From positions 248,001-312,000 of the forward strand of contig SSNU01000289.1 in NCBI GenBank assembly GCA_012064415.1: 64,000 bases of DNA, read 5' to 3'. The position numbers and the translations under genes were made by a program. The stretch is from Gyrodactylus bullatarudis (lineage: Eukaryota > Platyhelminthes > Monogenea > Gyrodactylidea > Gyrodactylidae). The notes under the pieces were generated by a model. That model saw only the letters and a list, made by a program, of their open reading frames with translations. It did not search any database and was not told the DNA's origin. Of this stretch, positions 13,003 through 25,200 are shown piece after piece. How positions within the stretch are numbered: position 1 is the first letter of the stretch; every line of letters starts with the position of its first letter.

Positions 13003-13430
13003 CTTGTATCCATGATCATTGCTTTCTTTTTACGTATCTGTCCAATGGTGGTTGCCCACTCAGACTTTTACGTCTTCTACCTCTTTTACCATTTGCAGGT
13101 GCAGCCTTTTTCCCATTTCCGATACTGCTAATTATAGGTTGAGAACTAATTCGATTATAATTATCAACTACCGTTGACTTTTCTGGCACTTCTCAATCAT
13201 AATTGTTGTTGGGGCAGAAGATTGAAGTTGATTATAATGAGACGTAGTTTCAACTACTTGCTCTTTGTGTTCAGTTATTACTCCGACTTCATTTCCATTT
13301 TGTTTCTGAGTTGAACTAGCAATAGGAAAATCCTTAGCTTTAGTAGCTTTGCCGCTCTTACAAGCTTACTTTTCTTTGTAAATCGACTTCCCTAGCTTGG
13401 TAAGTCCTAGCTTAGTTGCAAGAATCTTCT
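13003..13430 (-). pseudogene. Decayed ORF end of an unnamed retroelement, basic C-terminus
   Basis: Read on the minus strand this is slightly GC-richer and coding-like, but carries stops and a frameshift near 13.19 kb. The C-terminal end reads KRGRRRKSLSGQPPLDRY followed by V-K-R-K-Q and a TGA. At 43.99-44.06 kb on the plus strand a related end reads GRKRKLSKGQSTLNHYLKRR before its stop. Both have a basic cluster followed by Q-x-x-L-x-x-Y, which resembles a PCNA-interacting (PIP) box. The upstream side is cut off at the Tigger-type terminal repeat beginning near 13,438. I do not recognise the family; a retrotransposon ORF is an inference from the repetition. Confidence 0.4.
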
Positions 13431-13437
13431 GTTTACA

Positions 13438-14331
13438 TACAGTACGACCTGAGACTTATCTGTCAAAAATTACCCTCTCCTCTCTGCCCCTTTGAGGAGC
13501 TCACCTACTACAGATACTGTCGAGAACAACTAAACTTATACCTGATCTCAACAAGGATCCTGTCCCATGGCTTGAGAAGAAAGGCGTTATATAAATGTGG
13601 ATCGACGTATGTGGGCCAAACAGTGAGACCAGTAAAGGCAAGAATCAATCACTTGAGCCCAGGTAACAAAGGTTCTGCTGTCCAAGAACACCTTCGTGAT
13701 ACAAATCACATGGCTGATGTGACCAACTTCAGCATCCTGTTTCAAGTAAACCCTCCAAATCAATTGATGTACGATCGGCTGCAGGAATTTTTATATCAAT
13801 TGAACAAACCAATCGAGTTCAGAACTTTACATTCCTTATTAAAAAGGGATGCAGAAAAATTTTAAATATTTTTCACGTTTCGATTCATGAGAAGATTTTT
13901 GGAAAATTATCTCAGATGTTAACAGGTTTAATCAAACGATTTAATAAAAATATGCAACATACGTTTTAACTTTTACATGAATATCTTGAGATAGTTTGAT
14001 GAATCATTTGTTTGTTTTGGAGTTAGTCGACAAGCCATTTTTTACTTAGGAGAGGAAACATCTTTTTTCCAGAATAAATTTAATTTTTAAAATATTTTAT
14101 TTCTATAATTTAGACCGTTTTGATATTGATAAACCTACAATAAATTAGACTGTTTAAATCAGGAGAAAAATCTCTATCATATGGTATATTAATTTTATAA
14201 ATTTAATTTTAAGGTGTTCTTGTGTTGAATGTTGTTACTTGTTAGTAATCTTGCATATTTATTTCAGTTTTTAAAAAGGGGCAGAGAGGAGAGGGTAATT
14301 TTTGACAGATTGTAAGGTCGTACTGTAAGAC
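13438..14331. mobile_element. Tigger-type element bounded by inverted repeats, carrying a captured Penelope fragment
   Basis: The left end reads CAGTACGACC, then TGTCAAAAATTACCCTCTCC and TCTCTGCCCC. The right end (14,331 down to 14,276) is its inverted counterpart with the same blocks. Terminal repeats of the same type bound the Tigger-like element at 58,144-59,376, which encodes a pogo/Tigger-type DDE domain. Inside the left end, directly after the terminal repeat, lies a piece of the Penelope-like GIY-YIG region. A short coding segment follows (QEFLYQLNKPIEFRTL) that matches the N-terminal ORF of the 58-59 kb element (QEFLYKINRPVKFRTL). No DDE domain remains in this copy. Confidence 0.6.
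13491..13865 (+). pseudogene. Captured Penelope GIY-YIG fragment fused to Tigger-element ORF remnant
   Basis: From 13,491 to about 13,755 the plus strand encodes the same segment as 14,660-14,390 on the minus strand. Shared peptides include EELTYYRYCREQLNLYLIST, GLRRKALYKCGSTYVGQTVR and SAVQEHLRDTNHMADVTNF. The copies are nearly identical apart from a small in-frame indel (K-E lost before HLSPG). The frame then runs without a stop into QEFLYQLNKPIEFRTL, which belongs to the flanking Tigger-type element. It is a chimeric, non-functional ORF. The near identity indicates that capture or inversion was recent compared with the decay seen elsewhere. Confidence 0.6.
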
Positions 14332-14883
14332 TGGATTCAATTTCTTAATGAAGTGGGCCTCAGCTTTGTCCAAGGAATCTACTGTCATCTTGCGCGGGTC
14401 ACTAGGGTTTACTTGAAACAGGATGCTGAAGTTGGTCACATCAGCCATGTGATTTGTATCACGAAGGTGTTCTTGGACAGCAGAGCCTTTGTTACCTGGG
14501 CTCAAGTGTTCTTTGATTCTTGCCTTTACTGGTCTCACTGTTTGGCCCACATACGTCGATCCACATTTATATAACGCCTTTCTTCTCAAGCCATGGGACA
14601 GGATCCTTGTTGAGATCAGGTATAAGTTTAGTTGTTCTCGACAGTATCTGTAGTAGGTGAGCTCCTCAATCTCTTTGTCTGCTTTTGCTTTCAGATTTGA
14701 GTGTTTATCAATAAATGCTTCTGGATAGCCGTCTTTTATTAATAATTCTCTCAGTACCTGTCTATCTTCTTTCTTGTAAACTTCTGAAGTTAATCTTTCT
14801 ATTTTCATGTACTCATTTCTCACAAGACTCTTCTTCTGACACACAGGACTGAAACTTAGAAAAGGCATAAACTGCGTTGGCAC
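14242..14883 (-). pseudogene. Penelope-like GIY-YIG nuclease segment with read-through tail
   Basis: This 213-codon segment starts just after an in-frame TAG. It carries the connector (SFSPVCQKKSLVRNEY) and the GIY-YIG-type core (YKCGSTYVGQTVRPVKARIK, then EHLSPG). The natural end is about KKLNPVL at 14,333. The last 30 or so residues (CQKLPSPLCPF and on) are translated from the Tigger-type terminal repeat and flanking DNA, so they are not part of the family. Confidence 0.8.
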
Positions 14884-16247
14884 TGATTTCTTCCTATAGA
14901 TTCTTGTCTAAGCAGTTTCATTCGACTTTGTTACCAACACATCAAGAAAGTTCAAGGACATCTCATGTTCGTCTTCCTTTGTGAATTCGATGCATTGAAT
15001 TCAGTTTATGTAGAGTCGATTCGACATCATTGCTTTCCTCTAGGACGAGAAAGGTGTCATCAAGGTAACGTGTGTACAAACGAGCTTCACTGATTAGGTC
15101 ATTCATTTGACAACTTTCAAGAGAGGCAAAAAACATATCCACGAGGAGGGGCCCGATAGGACTTCCCATTGCCACACCATCTATTTGCTTGAAGTAACAG
15201 CCTGCAAATTTGAAGTCAATATTTTGTACCGTCATCAAAATTAATTCTGATACAACATCTGAAGGAATACTGCAAATAGAGGGAAATTCATTAAGCTTGT
15301 TACTTATAAACTTAACTGTTTCTCGCAGAGGGACATTTGTAAATAGAGAGCTAACATCGAACGACACCATTTTTGTTGACTGAAAATTGACATTTCTCAG
15401 TTTATCGACAAATTCGGCTGAATTCTTAATTGAATATTTACAAAGTTCATTCCTTAAAGGAGTCAAGATTTCTGTTAGCCATTTCACCATTTTGTGTTGT
15501 GGGGTTGCTGAGATATCGAGGATAGGCCTATACTTCAAACCTTTTGTTATATCTTTGTGAACCTTTGGAAGTAGATATAATCTCCCAATTTCATCAGACG
15601 TAGGCTTTATCGTTTGTGCTAAGGTATCATCTTTTATATATCCTCTTTCCTGAAGGCTCTCAATCTTCTTTGTGATAGCTTTTTCGAAACCTTTGATTCT
15701 CCTTAGGGCTGTTTCCGCTTCTATCGGTCGAAATCTGGAGTTATCTGAGAGGAGCAACTTTCCTTTCTGAATGTAATCGTTCTTTGACACCATCACAATC
15801 CTTGTACCTTTGTCCAGATGGCATAACAGGATATCAGGATTTTTCCTCAATTCACTAAGAGCTTGAAAATGGCTCTTTGTAAGAAAAGAAAATTCAATGT
15901 TCTTTTGCTTAAACTGCTGCCAGGCGTCTCTTGTCACTGTATTGAATCGGTCTCTTGCCTCATTTGAACTTGCCGTGATATTTTCAGTACGGTCCAGGAA
16001 GGTTTCGAAACCAATATCTAACTAATAACCAATAACTAACAATTTTGATCTGTTTGGAATGCAGAACTTCGGTCCAAGACTCAAATAAAGAAAGATTTAA
16101 AACACATGAATTAAATTCTGGAAAGATCGCTTCATCTTTATGTTCGAGGATGGATTTGAAAAGGTTGAGGATTTCATAAGATTTAGTAGTAATTTCATTG
16201 ATAGCAACAAGGACTTTGTCTTTAATATCGTCTGGAAGTGGATTCAA
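14333..16247 (-). mobile_element. Penelope-like retroelement, RT plus GIY-YIG endonuclease, frameshifted
   Basis: Three minus-strand segments lie in Penelope order. 16,247-15,984 is an N-terminal segment. 15,937-14,963 is the reverse transcriptase, with SFDVSSLFTNVPL, QIDGVAMGSPIGPLLVDMFF and the catalytic YTRYLDDTFLVLE. 14,960-14,333 is the linker and GIY-YIG nuclease, with ALYKCGSTYVGQTVRPVKAR and EHL, ending AEAHFIKKLNPVL. Family knowledge: these elements use a YxDD reverse transcriptase and a C-terminal GIY-YIG nuclease for target-primed insertion. A frameshift after the RT (near 14,970) and an in-frame TAG just before 14,883 break the ORF. The N-terminal segment is also out of frame, so the copy is dead but young. 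The ORF reads on into the Tigger-type terminal repeat, giving a spurious C-terminal tail to 14,242. Confidence 0.85.
14963..15937 (-). pseudogene. Penelope-like reverse transcriptase segment
   Basis: This is a 324-codon open segment. Residues 1-100 carry the upstream N-terminal block (NPDILLCHLDKGTRIVMV, SDNSRFRPIEAE). The fingers and palm follow, with LPKVHKD, YRPILD and SFDVSSLFTNVPL (first catalytic Asp), the GVAMGSPIGPLL turn and YLDD (catalytic pair). The true reading continues in another frame (IEFTKEDEHEM, then FLDVLV), so a frameshift ends this segment early in the thumb. No introns are seen. Confidence 0.85.
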
Positions 16248-17369
16248 ATCATTGAAAGCGGCAGATTTTTGAAATTGGAGCTCTTCAATTTTTGACTTGT
16301 GTTGTTCTGTCCATTTCGTAATCAGTTTGAATAAGAATTTTTAATGACTATAGCCACAAAAAGAGTTGTATTACAATAATTTGAAAATTTTAGTCAAGAA
16401 TTTCTATCGATTTTCAACTCTATTCACTTAAATAATCCTCAAAATAGCTTTTTATTCTTGCTCATTCGACCAAGTAGAAAAAAGTTTTTCCTATCGAAAA
16501 TTGCTGATTAGTACATCTTTATCAGCTTATCGATGCAGTCTAATTCCTTACTACTATTCAACTAGAGGGGAAAATTAATCAAGTTTACTGGATTTTATAA
16601 AATAAAATTATCAAGAAAATCAGGAATATACTGAAATTGCATTAAACAATGTTGATTGGAAACTTTGTTATGCTTCGATGCTATGTAGAAATCTCTCGTT
16701 GGCAGAATTCGAGGCTTTTAGTAACCGGTTATAGAAGAACCTGTTCGCCATTTTATTCACTCGAAAGTCACAATTTAAGTAGACAAATATAACAATGAAA
16801 CTTGATTACAATCAGTAATTAATTTTTTTAAATTCGTGATAACTGAAATTTCAAATTCAAGAATAGCTGATATAGAACTATAGAATTTACAATATTTCTC
16901 GTATAATCAGTTATTTCTGGAGTCCTAAAAGTCTTTGAACTATAATGATTTTTCCTTTTTTATTTTTTAAAATCAAATACCAACATTTCAGGTTAACAAA
17001 AATGTTCAAAGGGGGAAAAAATCAAAATTTAACCTTTTCTTTAAAATATGGTCAAATTCGAAACTTTCGTCCAACTTTGATCTCAAATTCTGATATTTAG
17101 TCGCTTCAAATGTCAGAAATCAAAAATTTTAAAAGTCGCGTACTTTTGAAATTCAAAAATAGCCGAATTTTTTTATTCCAACAACTCCAAAGAATTTTTT
17201 TCCTGACGTATTTCTCAAAACTCAGACTTCAAAAGCATATATTCGAAAAATGGCCATATTTTCCAATAAAATTCTCATTATCATTCTAGCCCAGTGTTAA
17301 TTATTTATTTTTATTCCTTTCAGATACATGAAAATTTGTTTATGTCGAGTAAATTTTAGACTTGAATGA
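16248..17369. other. AT-rich stretch with no recognised gene
   Basis: The first 100 bp may be 5' sequence of the Penelope-like copy. Beyond that I see no motif. Confidence 0.4.
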
Positions 17370-18080
17370 ATGGATAGGACATCCCCAACTAGGAAGATTA
17401 TTTCACTGAACTGCAGCGATATCAATTACAAATTCACAGGGCAGATTAAGAATAAAAAAAGGCTGAATTTCTATTCAAGTAAACAAGAAAATCGTAGTTA
17501 TTATCAGATCAAATTTCCCGACAGAAATAAATACATCTTGGTATTTACAGGAGAGATATATCGAAGGAAGTGGAAGAAAGATTCTCTAGCATAAAGATGG
17601 AAGTTCAATTTTCAGATCAAGAAAATAATAGTCTATATCAAAAGGAAACAGTTCTTCCGGTGAAAAAGAGACGAAAAATTAAAATCTTGCCAGATAAATC
17701 TCAGTTTGATCATAAACTTGTCCGAGTTAGTGAATTTATCATCAATCATAAATTCCCATATTTTTTTCAAATAAAAGAATCGTTAAAATTTTATTCTATT
17801 TTACTCAGACCTAAAGTGAAAAACCAGCTATGGTAACGCTCTAGTTTTTTCCTTGTAATATCTCATTCGGTATTCTGGCTACTTTGAAGTTTAAAGAGAA
17901 AAATTTCATCACATCAAAAGACGATTTTAGAAATTTTCGTCCACTAAACCTAATTGAAGCTGAGGATTTACCTTTTTTACAAACTACTCAATATTTTTCT
18001 CCGGAATGTCAGGAAAAAATTTATTTTTCGAATTCCATTATAAAAAAGCCAATAAGTTGTGGAAATTTAACTAATTTCTG
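17370..18080 (+). other. Chain of overlapping lysine-rich open frames, unrecognised
   Basis: Three open frames follow each other on the plus strand, at 17,370-17,594, 17,570-17,836 and 17,884-18,081. They are separated by frame changes that could be short introns or frameshifts. Residues are Lys/Ser/Asn-rich with short patterned stretches (FPDRNKYILVFTGEIYRRKW; KKRRKIKILPDKSQFDHKLV). I recognise no domain. The region lies less than 500 bp upstream of the channel gene, so one frame could be an upstream exon of it, though no phase-consistent junction is evident. Confidence 0.2.
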
Positions 18081-18536
18081 AAAATATTCAATCCGACCAA
18101 ATATCTACTTTTACAACTTTTGAGCTCAAAAGTTTTATCGATTTTAAAGATTTGAAGCAGTTATGTGCTGATATTTGGGACCAAAATTAGACGAAGAATT
18201 CGAATTCGGCTGCAGAAGTTCGTCTTTATTGTGGGATATTAGAAAATTTGAATTTATTGATTATTACGTAGGGGAATGATCCAAAAAAGAAACTTTAACT
18301 TTTTCTTGAAGACAGTAGGTTCCTTTCTACCTATCTTGAATATCTGAATTTAACTGTTTCAAACCTTTGAAATCGATAAAAATTTTGAAATTCGAAAAAA
18401 GACCTAATTTTGATTGAATTTTTGAATTCGAAAAATAAATATTTTCCTAACATTCCGGACTAAAATATTGAGATTTTTGTAAAAATAGTAAATTCTCATC
18501 ATCAACTAAATTTAAAAAGACTTTTTATTCCTCCAG

Positions 18537-19228
18537 ATAGCATGTCAGACATTTACAATTCGTGGAATGGGCAAATTAAACAGAGGTCCACAATTCCTAC
18601 GAACATTATGGTTGTTTTTCATATTTATCATGACCCTTGGATTGATTGTCGCAACAATCCTTATAATCCTTGAATACCTCCAGTACGATGTAAACATTAA
18701 TATAACAGTAGATGAGAAGGGAATAGACCCATTTCCGTCCCTTACCATTTGTCATCAACATCCCTTCTCGCAGAGAGCATACAACCTCTGGAATAGCGGC
18801 AAGGTACGGTCTCCCTCCAATTTCAGTCGACTTTTATACGATCGTGTTGACAAGTACTTGGATATTCCCGAAATTAGCATTGCAGAAAAGACTTATCAGT
18901 CAGATGTTATTTCTGTCTACTATCAGAATATTCTCCAAACTGAATCCCAGAGCATTGGTTTCACCTCGGACATCTTTCTCAACAGCATGTACGAAAGTAG
19001 CAATGAAATCAGCTTTGAGGAGAAATGCTCGAATCTGAGTGAATTCCATGTACGAACTTTAAGCCATCATACTTTTTTCAATTGTCATACATTTGAGCCA
19101 AAGGATAATGAAAACTCAACAGGGATTACTCAGCTAGGCTTGATTGTCGGCCTTGGATCAGAGCCAGACTATGAGAAGAATGAACAGGGCTTCCTTTTAG
19201 ATCTCTTCAATATGGCCAAGGGACTGAG
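18537..19228 (+). CDS. DEG/ENaC channel exon with TM1 and palm
   Basis: A pyrimidine-rich acceptor ends at 18,536. The open frame runs IACQTFTIRGMGKLNRG into TM1 (LWLFFIFIMTLGLIVATILI), then FPSLTICHQHPF. ATG 18,567 is a possible start if no upstream exon exists. The donor is GAG|GTGAGG at 19,229 (phase 2). Confidence 0.85.
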
Positions 19229-22200
19229 GTGAGGAAATAAATTCCAATCAAAATATTACAGTTAATAAAGCTAGTTAATATGAAGATGGGAATTTATGAT
19301 TTTTATAAAATTCTTAATTTTTTAATCAAGAAATCGAATTTGATCAAGATTTTTTGTAATCTAGATCATGAGGCCCTCTCTCATGAGACAGAGAAAAAAA
19401 TTTAGAAAAGACCAATTTTTAAGAAAAATACGGCATATTTGAAAGAGCAGCGCCAAAATTTTATTTTTTTTTAACTTTCAGTTGATATTTTTTGTTGATT
19501 TTAATGTGAGAGAGTGATCAAAAATTGGGTTTTAGAATCACAATATCTCAAAAAAACCGCTAATCATCATAAAAGTTTTGATAAATTCATCATTTTTCAG
19601 TGATCTTGACATATCAAATTTCATCGACTTTCGGGTAGGGAAATCAAAAAATCTAAATTAAATAGGTGTAGTTAAATTAATTGATATTTAAGACAAGAAT
19701 TTTACAAAAAAACCACATTATTTTTTCTCAAAAGAACGAACAAATATTTCCTGAATCTCTCATTGAAACGAGCCGACAAGAAAAAATCCAGAGTTTTACA
19801 CCATTTTGATGCATTTTCCTTGCCTATTTTAGAATAAAAATAAATAAATATTCACTTGGTTTCTAAATTTACTCATTGAGTTCTGAAAATATATTCGACG
19901 TTACTTCCCACTTTGAAAAAAATAAAAAACTTTGAATCACTCTTTTACAAAAGTAGTGAAATCAGATCAATGTAAATTCTCATCTTCAGCTAACTCTATA
20001 TTCCTGTGTTGACTCGAAAAAATGTTAGATTTCAACATTCATCATTTTTGGCTAATATCTTATAGAAAACGGCTTGGAATTAGAATCTAGAGTTTACAGT
20101 GTTCTTAGACTCAGTGAAGATAGATTGCATTTAGAAATGTGGTAATAATCTGTCATCAAACTTTGCTAGTAGATTTAATCGAGTTTCTTAGTAATTTAGA
20201 GTGTTGTCTATTTTGAAAAATTGAAATAATTCAACCCGATGTCTTAATACTTAGAAAAGTTTATGATTCTGAATATTGAAGGAAATATTTCAGCTCAAGG
20301 CAGCTAAAAAAAGAAGCAAAATCTTGAGAAAATAAATAAAAACAGAATCAGAATTTAAAGTTGCTTGATATGAATTTGGGAATCTATGATCTTTACAGAA
20401 ATCTCGATTTTTTCATAAAGAATTCGAATCCTACTCATGTTGCCCACTTTCAACATTTGAAGAAAAATATTCTTTTGTGAAAAATATGGTCATTGATTTG
20501 AAAGTGGGAGGCTGATCAGAAGTTTTTTTCAAGATCAGGATTAGACAAACCATCAAATTACTGAAAGTTTCCCCATTTTCGAGAGATTTTGAATTATCGA
20601 AATTTCATTGATTCTCAAGTAGCGAAAATGATCAAAAAATCGATTTTCAGCGCCCAAACGATAAATTTATATTCTGGTAATTTTTGAGAAATAAAATTAA
20701 TTTTTTTACTTAATCAATTGATATTTTAGTTGGTTTTATTCTAAGCAATAAATAAAGAAAATCAAGTTTAAATTAACCATAAACTTTTTCTTATGAAATC
20801 AATAAAAAATAAAAGATATAATGGAAAAAAATTTCATTATCTGTTTGTAGATTAGAATAATTCAAGCGAATGATACAGTTGCAGTATACTGGATAGGTTA
20901 AGTTACCTACCATTCTAACAGAGTTTAGTACTCAGGTAATGTTTCGTATAGCGAAATTATTTTAATCTATGGAATATTCATTAACTGAACATCTGAAAGG
21001 GGCTTTCGAAAAGTTTGACGATATTCAAATCTGCTTTTACTAATATGGAGATGGGAAGTTATGATTTTTCCAAAATTTTTTGGCATATTTCAAATCTCGA
21101 AGTAGCGTCCATTTTTTGAACTTTGAGTTAAAAATTAGACAAAGAAATCAAATATGCTGAATCAGATTTTGAGAATTACCCCATCATCGTGTGAAAATAG
21201 AATTTTGATTTTTTGATCATTTCCCAACTTGAAAATTGATGAAATTTGATGATTCAAGATCCCTGAAAAATAACTCAAATTTGTGTATTTGGCACCACTT
21301 CAAAATTTGATTAAAAATTGATTTTTTCAACTGTTTTTATCTCCATATCGCGAAAGTGGGCCTCATGATCTAGATTCCAAAAATCTTGATCAAGTTTGAT
21401 TTCCTGATGAAAAAACAGGAAAATTTTGTGAAATAAGAAGATGCCAGATTATTTCACAAATATAGATCTCTATTTCACACTAATAAGTATGCCCGAAATA
21501 GAGATCTTTATTTGTGAAACAATCTGGCATCTTCTTATTTTCTTATGAAACCGGTAGCTCAGCTCAAAACCAGAACATCTAAACCAGGTAAATTCCCATA
21601 TTCGACAGGTGTATAATATTCATTGCTTTCATTTGAATTTTTCATTTCTCTACATGGTTTTTTTTACATTCATTAACTGCGATTAATAATGACATTTTTC
21701 AAGATTATGAAATTTACTAAATAAGCAATAACTGGAATAAATTTATTTTTTAATGAAATTTTTTTTAATTTGTAGAGATGTAAAAAAAATTTCCGATCAT
21801 TTTGCTAAAAAAATTATTTTTCTAACGTTTTTTATAAGAAAGTTATAGTGCTTTGAAAATGTGGTCGAATTCTAGTCTTAGAACACAATCAACAAAAAGG
21901 AGAATTAGGAATTTTTATTAGCACTCAAATTTCTTTATCGATTGAAAGTAAAATGTGGAAAAGCCTATAATAACACGGCGTGTCACTTTTTTTTCGATCT
22001 GGAGGTATCAAAATAAACTATCCGAAATTTGACGCAGATTCTGTATCTGGTCTCAGAATTCACGAATTGAATTCAGTTTTGGAGATATTCGCAAAAAACG
22101 AAAATTTCGAATTTTCCCAAAACTGGAGTTACTAATTGATCAAAATCATTAAGAGAAATTAACTAATTGCCCAACAACTGGATATCATTAAATAGAAAAT

Positions 22201-25200
22201 TAAATTCTGCGTCGATTGATGTATGTATTCGCGCAAAAAATAAAATCAAGTAAAATTTATTGAAAAAAAAAACATAAAATTTGAGTGAAAATTTGTGTTT
22301 TCAAATTTCAAAATTTTCTTGGACAACCTAGATCGAAATTTTCTCCTCTTTCGATTAAGACCACTCTCAACTCTGTCAGACATCGTCTTCAGGTGTAAAA
22401 TTGGACTTTTTAAGATGTTGTTCAACATTGGTATTTCTATTTAATATACTGTACCATATATATCCATATTGTAAGCTCTTTTCGACAATTAAAAAATCTT
22501 TTGAATAATATATACAGAGAACATTTAGAAATAATGAATTATATTAACGAAATGAAACTCACTTCATCTTTTGGGCTCAAAATGTCCCATACGAATCAAG
22601 TCTAGACAATGCATGGCATGCTTTACAACACAACCAATCAGGTTAGAGGTCAAACTTAACTTTGAGCCAATTAAATAGGCAGTTTTTTTCGAGTTTAATC
22701 ATGTGATTTTCTCAATTAACTCTTTCTTTATCAAATCATGGATAGAGCTTTTTAGTATAGGAATTTTTTTATATTTTTGAAAGATAGAAGTTTAACAGCT
22801 CTTTTACAATTAATTGCGGATTTTCAACCCTCACTTAAGATGCTTATAATATGAAAATCAGCTATTTTTCTAAATTCATTTTCATGATAATAAATTTTTT
22901 CATGTGTCCATTTAATTTTTTTCACTTTAATTAATGATCTTGTACGCATATCATTAATTTGGCTTCGGAAAATTTTTTCTATCATATTAGGTTGTGTGAA
23001 AAGTTCTCGGAAAAATTTTCAACTTTTGATTTTGAATCTGTCCTTGAAGCAATAAATATAAACTATACACGAAAAGATTCAGCAAAATCTGTAGAACTTA
23101 TATCAGTTAATCTTTTTAGTTTTCAAATAAACGTGATAGAAATATGAATTTTACTGACACACAAATTCGGGCCATAGTTTACTTTAATTATAGCATCGGC
23201 CATACTGCATAAGAGGCCTTCAAATTGATGGAAAGAGGTCTTGGTAGAGTAGTTTCAATGTCTACAGTCCAAAAATGGTATGGTTTGTTCAAGAATGGGA
23301 AAACAAATTTTGATGATGAACCAAGGCAAGGTCGTCCTTCAACAATTCCCAGGCAAGAAATTGTTGAGAAAGTCGAAGAAAATCCCAATTTGTCTTCAAG
23401 AGAAATTTCTGCAGATTTGAATATGTCCTTTTCTTCAGTTATTCGTGTCTTGCATGAAGAGAATTTCACAAATTCCTTCGATGCATTTGTTCCTCATGAT
23501 CTCACAGATGTTCAGATAAGAAAGAGAGTTGAATGTTGCAAAAGGCTGCTACACCGTTTGAGATATGACAACTTCAATTCGGAAGGATCACTTTTTTGCA
23601 GGATAATGCCAGACCTCATGTTTCGCAACAGGCGAAAAGATTTTTTGAGGATTCTGATGTTGATGTACTGGAGCATGCACTTTATAGTCCAGATCTTTCT
23701 CCTACGGATTATCATCTCTTTCGCTCTTTAAAACATCATCTTAAGGGGAAAATCTTCAACTCAAGAGATGAAGTCATGAACTCTCTAGAAGAATATTTTG
23801 CTCAAAAGTCTCCTGATTTCTGGAAAAGAGGAATAGATACGCTCTCAGAACGAATGTGTAGAGAAACACGGCAATTATTTTGATGTATAGTTTATATATA
23901 TTTCATCATACATTTTCAATAAAAAATTTAATTAATCATACATGGCAAATTTTTCCGAGAACTTTTCACACAACCTAATAAAACAACTTTTTGTATACAA
24001 GTTTATACCACTTTATGATATACAGATTTGATAAGTGCAAAATTCTCTATAGGGTTTGTGCTTTCTCAAGCACCAAAACTGGTGGAGAAGTGTAATAATA
24101 ATCCAATGTTCTCATAAGGATGGTTGAAAATATCTGGGATAGACTGTTGGGAAAATCATATCGAATATGTTATTAGGAGTACTTACTTATTCTATTAGAT
24201 TTAGGATATGAGCTCTGGATGAGAATTAACGAAAATAAAAGCATGTACTATCTTGAAGCTATCGTTTGTTCTAACAATCTTTAATTAAGAATCATTTGAG
24301 AAATCTTTTGAAAAAACATACTGATTGAATTTCTCCAAAACCAAAGCATAATTACTTTTGCTATTTACTAGTGAAAATTTTTCATTCAACTTATTGATTT
24401 TCAAGTAAGGCAAACAAGTTTCTCTCAATAACGATTTCCTTGTCTAATTGGAATTTTTTGGCCCCCGCTTTATAATTTAAAAATGTGTATTCTTAGTCAT
24501 ACAAAATACCACTTAAAATTTAAGTCTCAAGTGAACACACGAAAACTTAAAAAAATGGTAATTTCAATCCTTCATTTCAGTTGCATTATTTCAGCAGAAC
24601 CAGATCAAATTTCTATGCAGAAAAAAGTTTCAAAATTTTTCGTAGATTTCAAATTTGGCCTTAATTTTTATCTTTGGTGCCTCAGAGAAGAATGATCTGT
24701 AATCATAAAAACACAAGTTTTTTTTGATCTTGACTATTTTTTAAGATCAAAAAAATGACTCAAATGACATAAAATTTTGCATTATCAACAAACAGGTACA
24801 TTCAAACCATCCTACAGATTCTTGATTCAATATCTGATTAGGAAATGCAAAATTTTTGAAATTCCATTATTTCAAGAAAATTAAAAGGAGTTGATATCAT
24901 TTGATCGATGATCCCAGAATTATTTGATATGCCACACATGTTATGAACTCAGATTCCGAATCTTTGATAAATTTAACGTCTGATCTTATGTTATTGATCA
25001 AATCAATAACATGATTTGGCAATTAGGTTACTTATGAGTAGACCTTAAATGAGACTTTTACGTGCGATCTTTTATTAATTACTTAGAGTCTTACATCCAC
25101 CCTCTGCAGATAACATTTCTTGCTACTCCACCCTGAATATTATTCTCAAAAAATTCATTTTCACTGCTTTCACAAAATTTCCATCTACATTAACTAGCTG

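Noticed and set aside
14242..14332. C-terminal extension of the Penelope nuclease
   Set aside because: It is encoded by a Tigger-type terminal repeat that also occurs at 13.44 kb, so it is read-through and not a domain.
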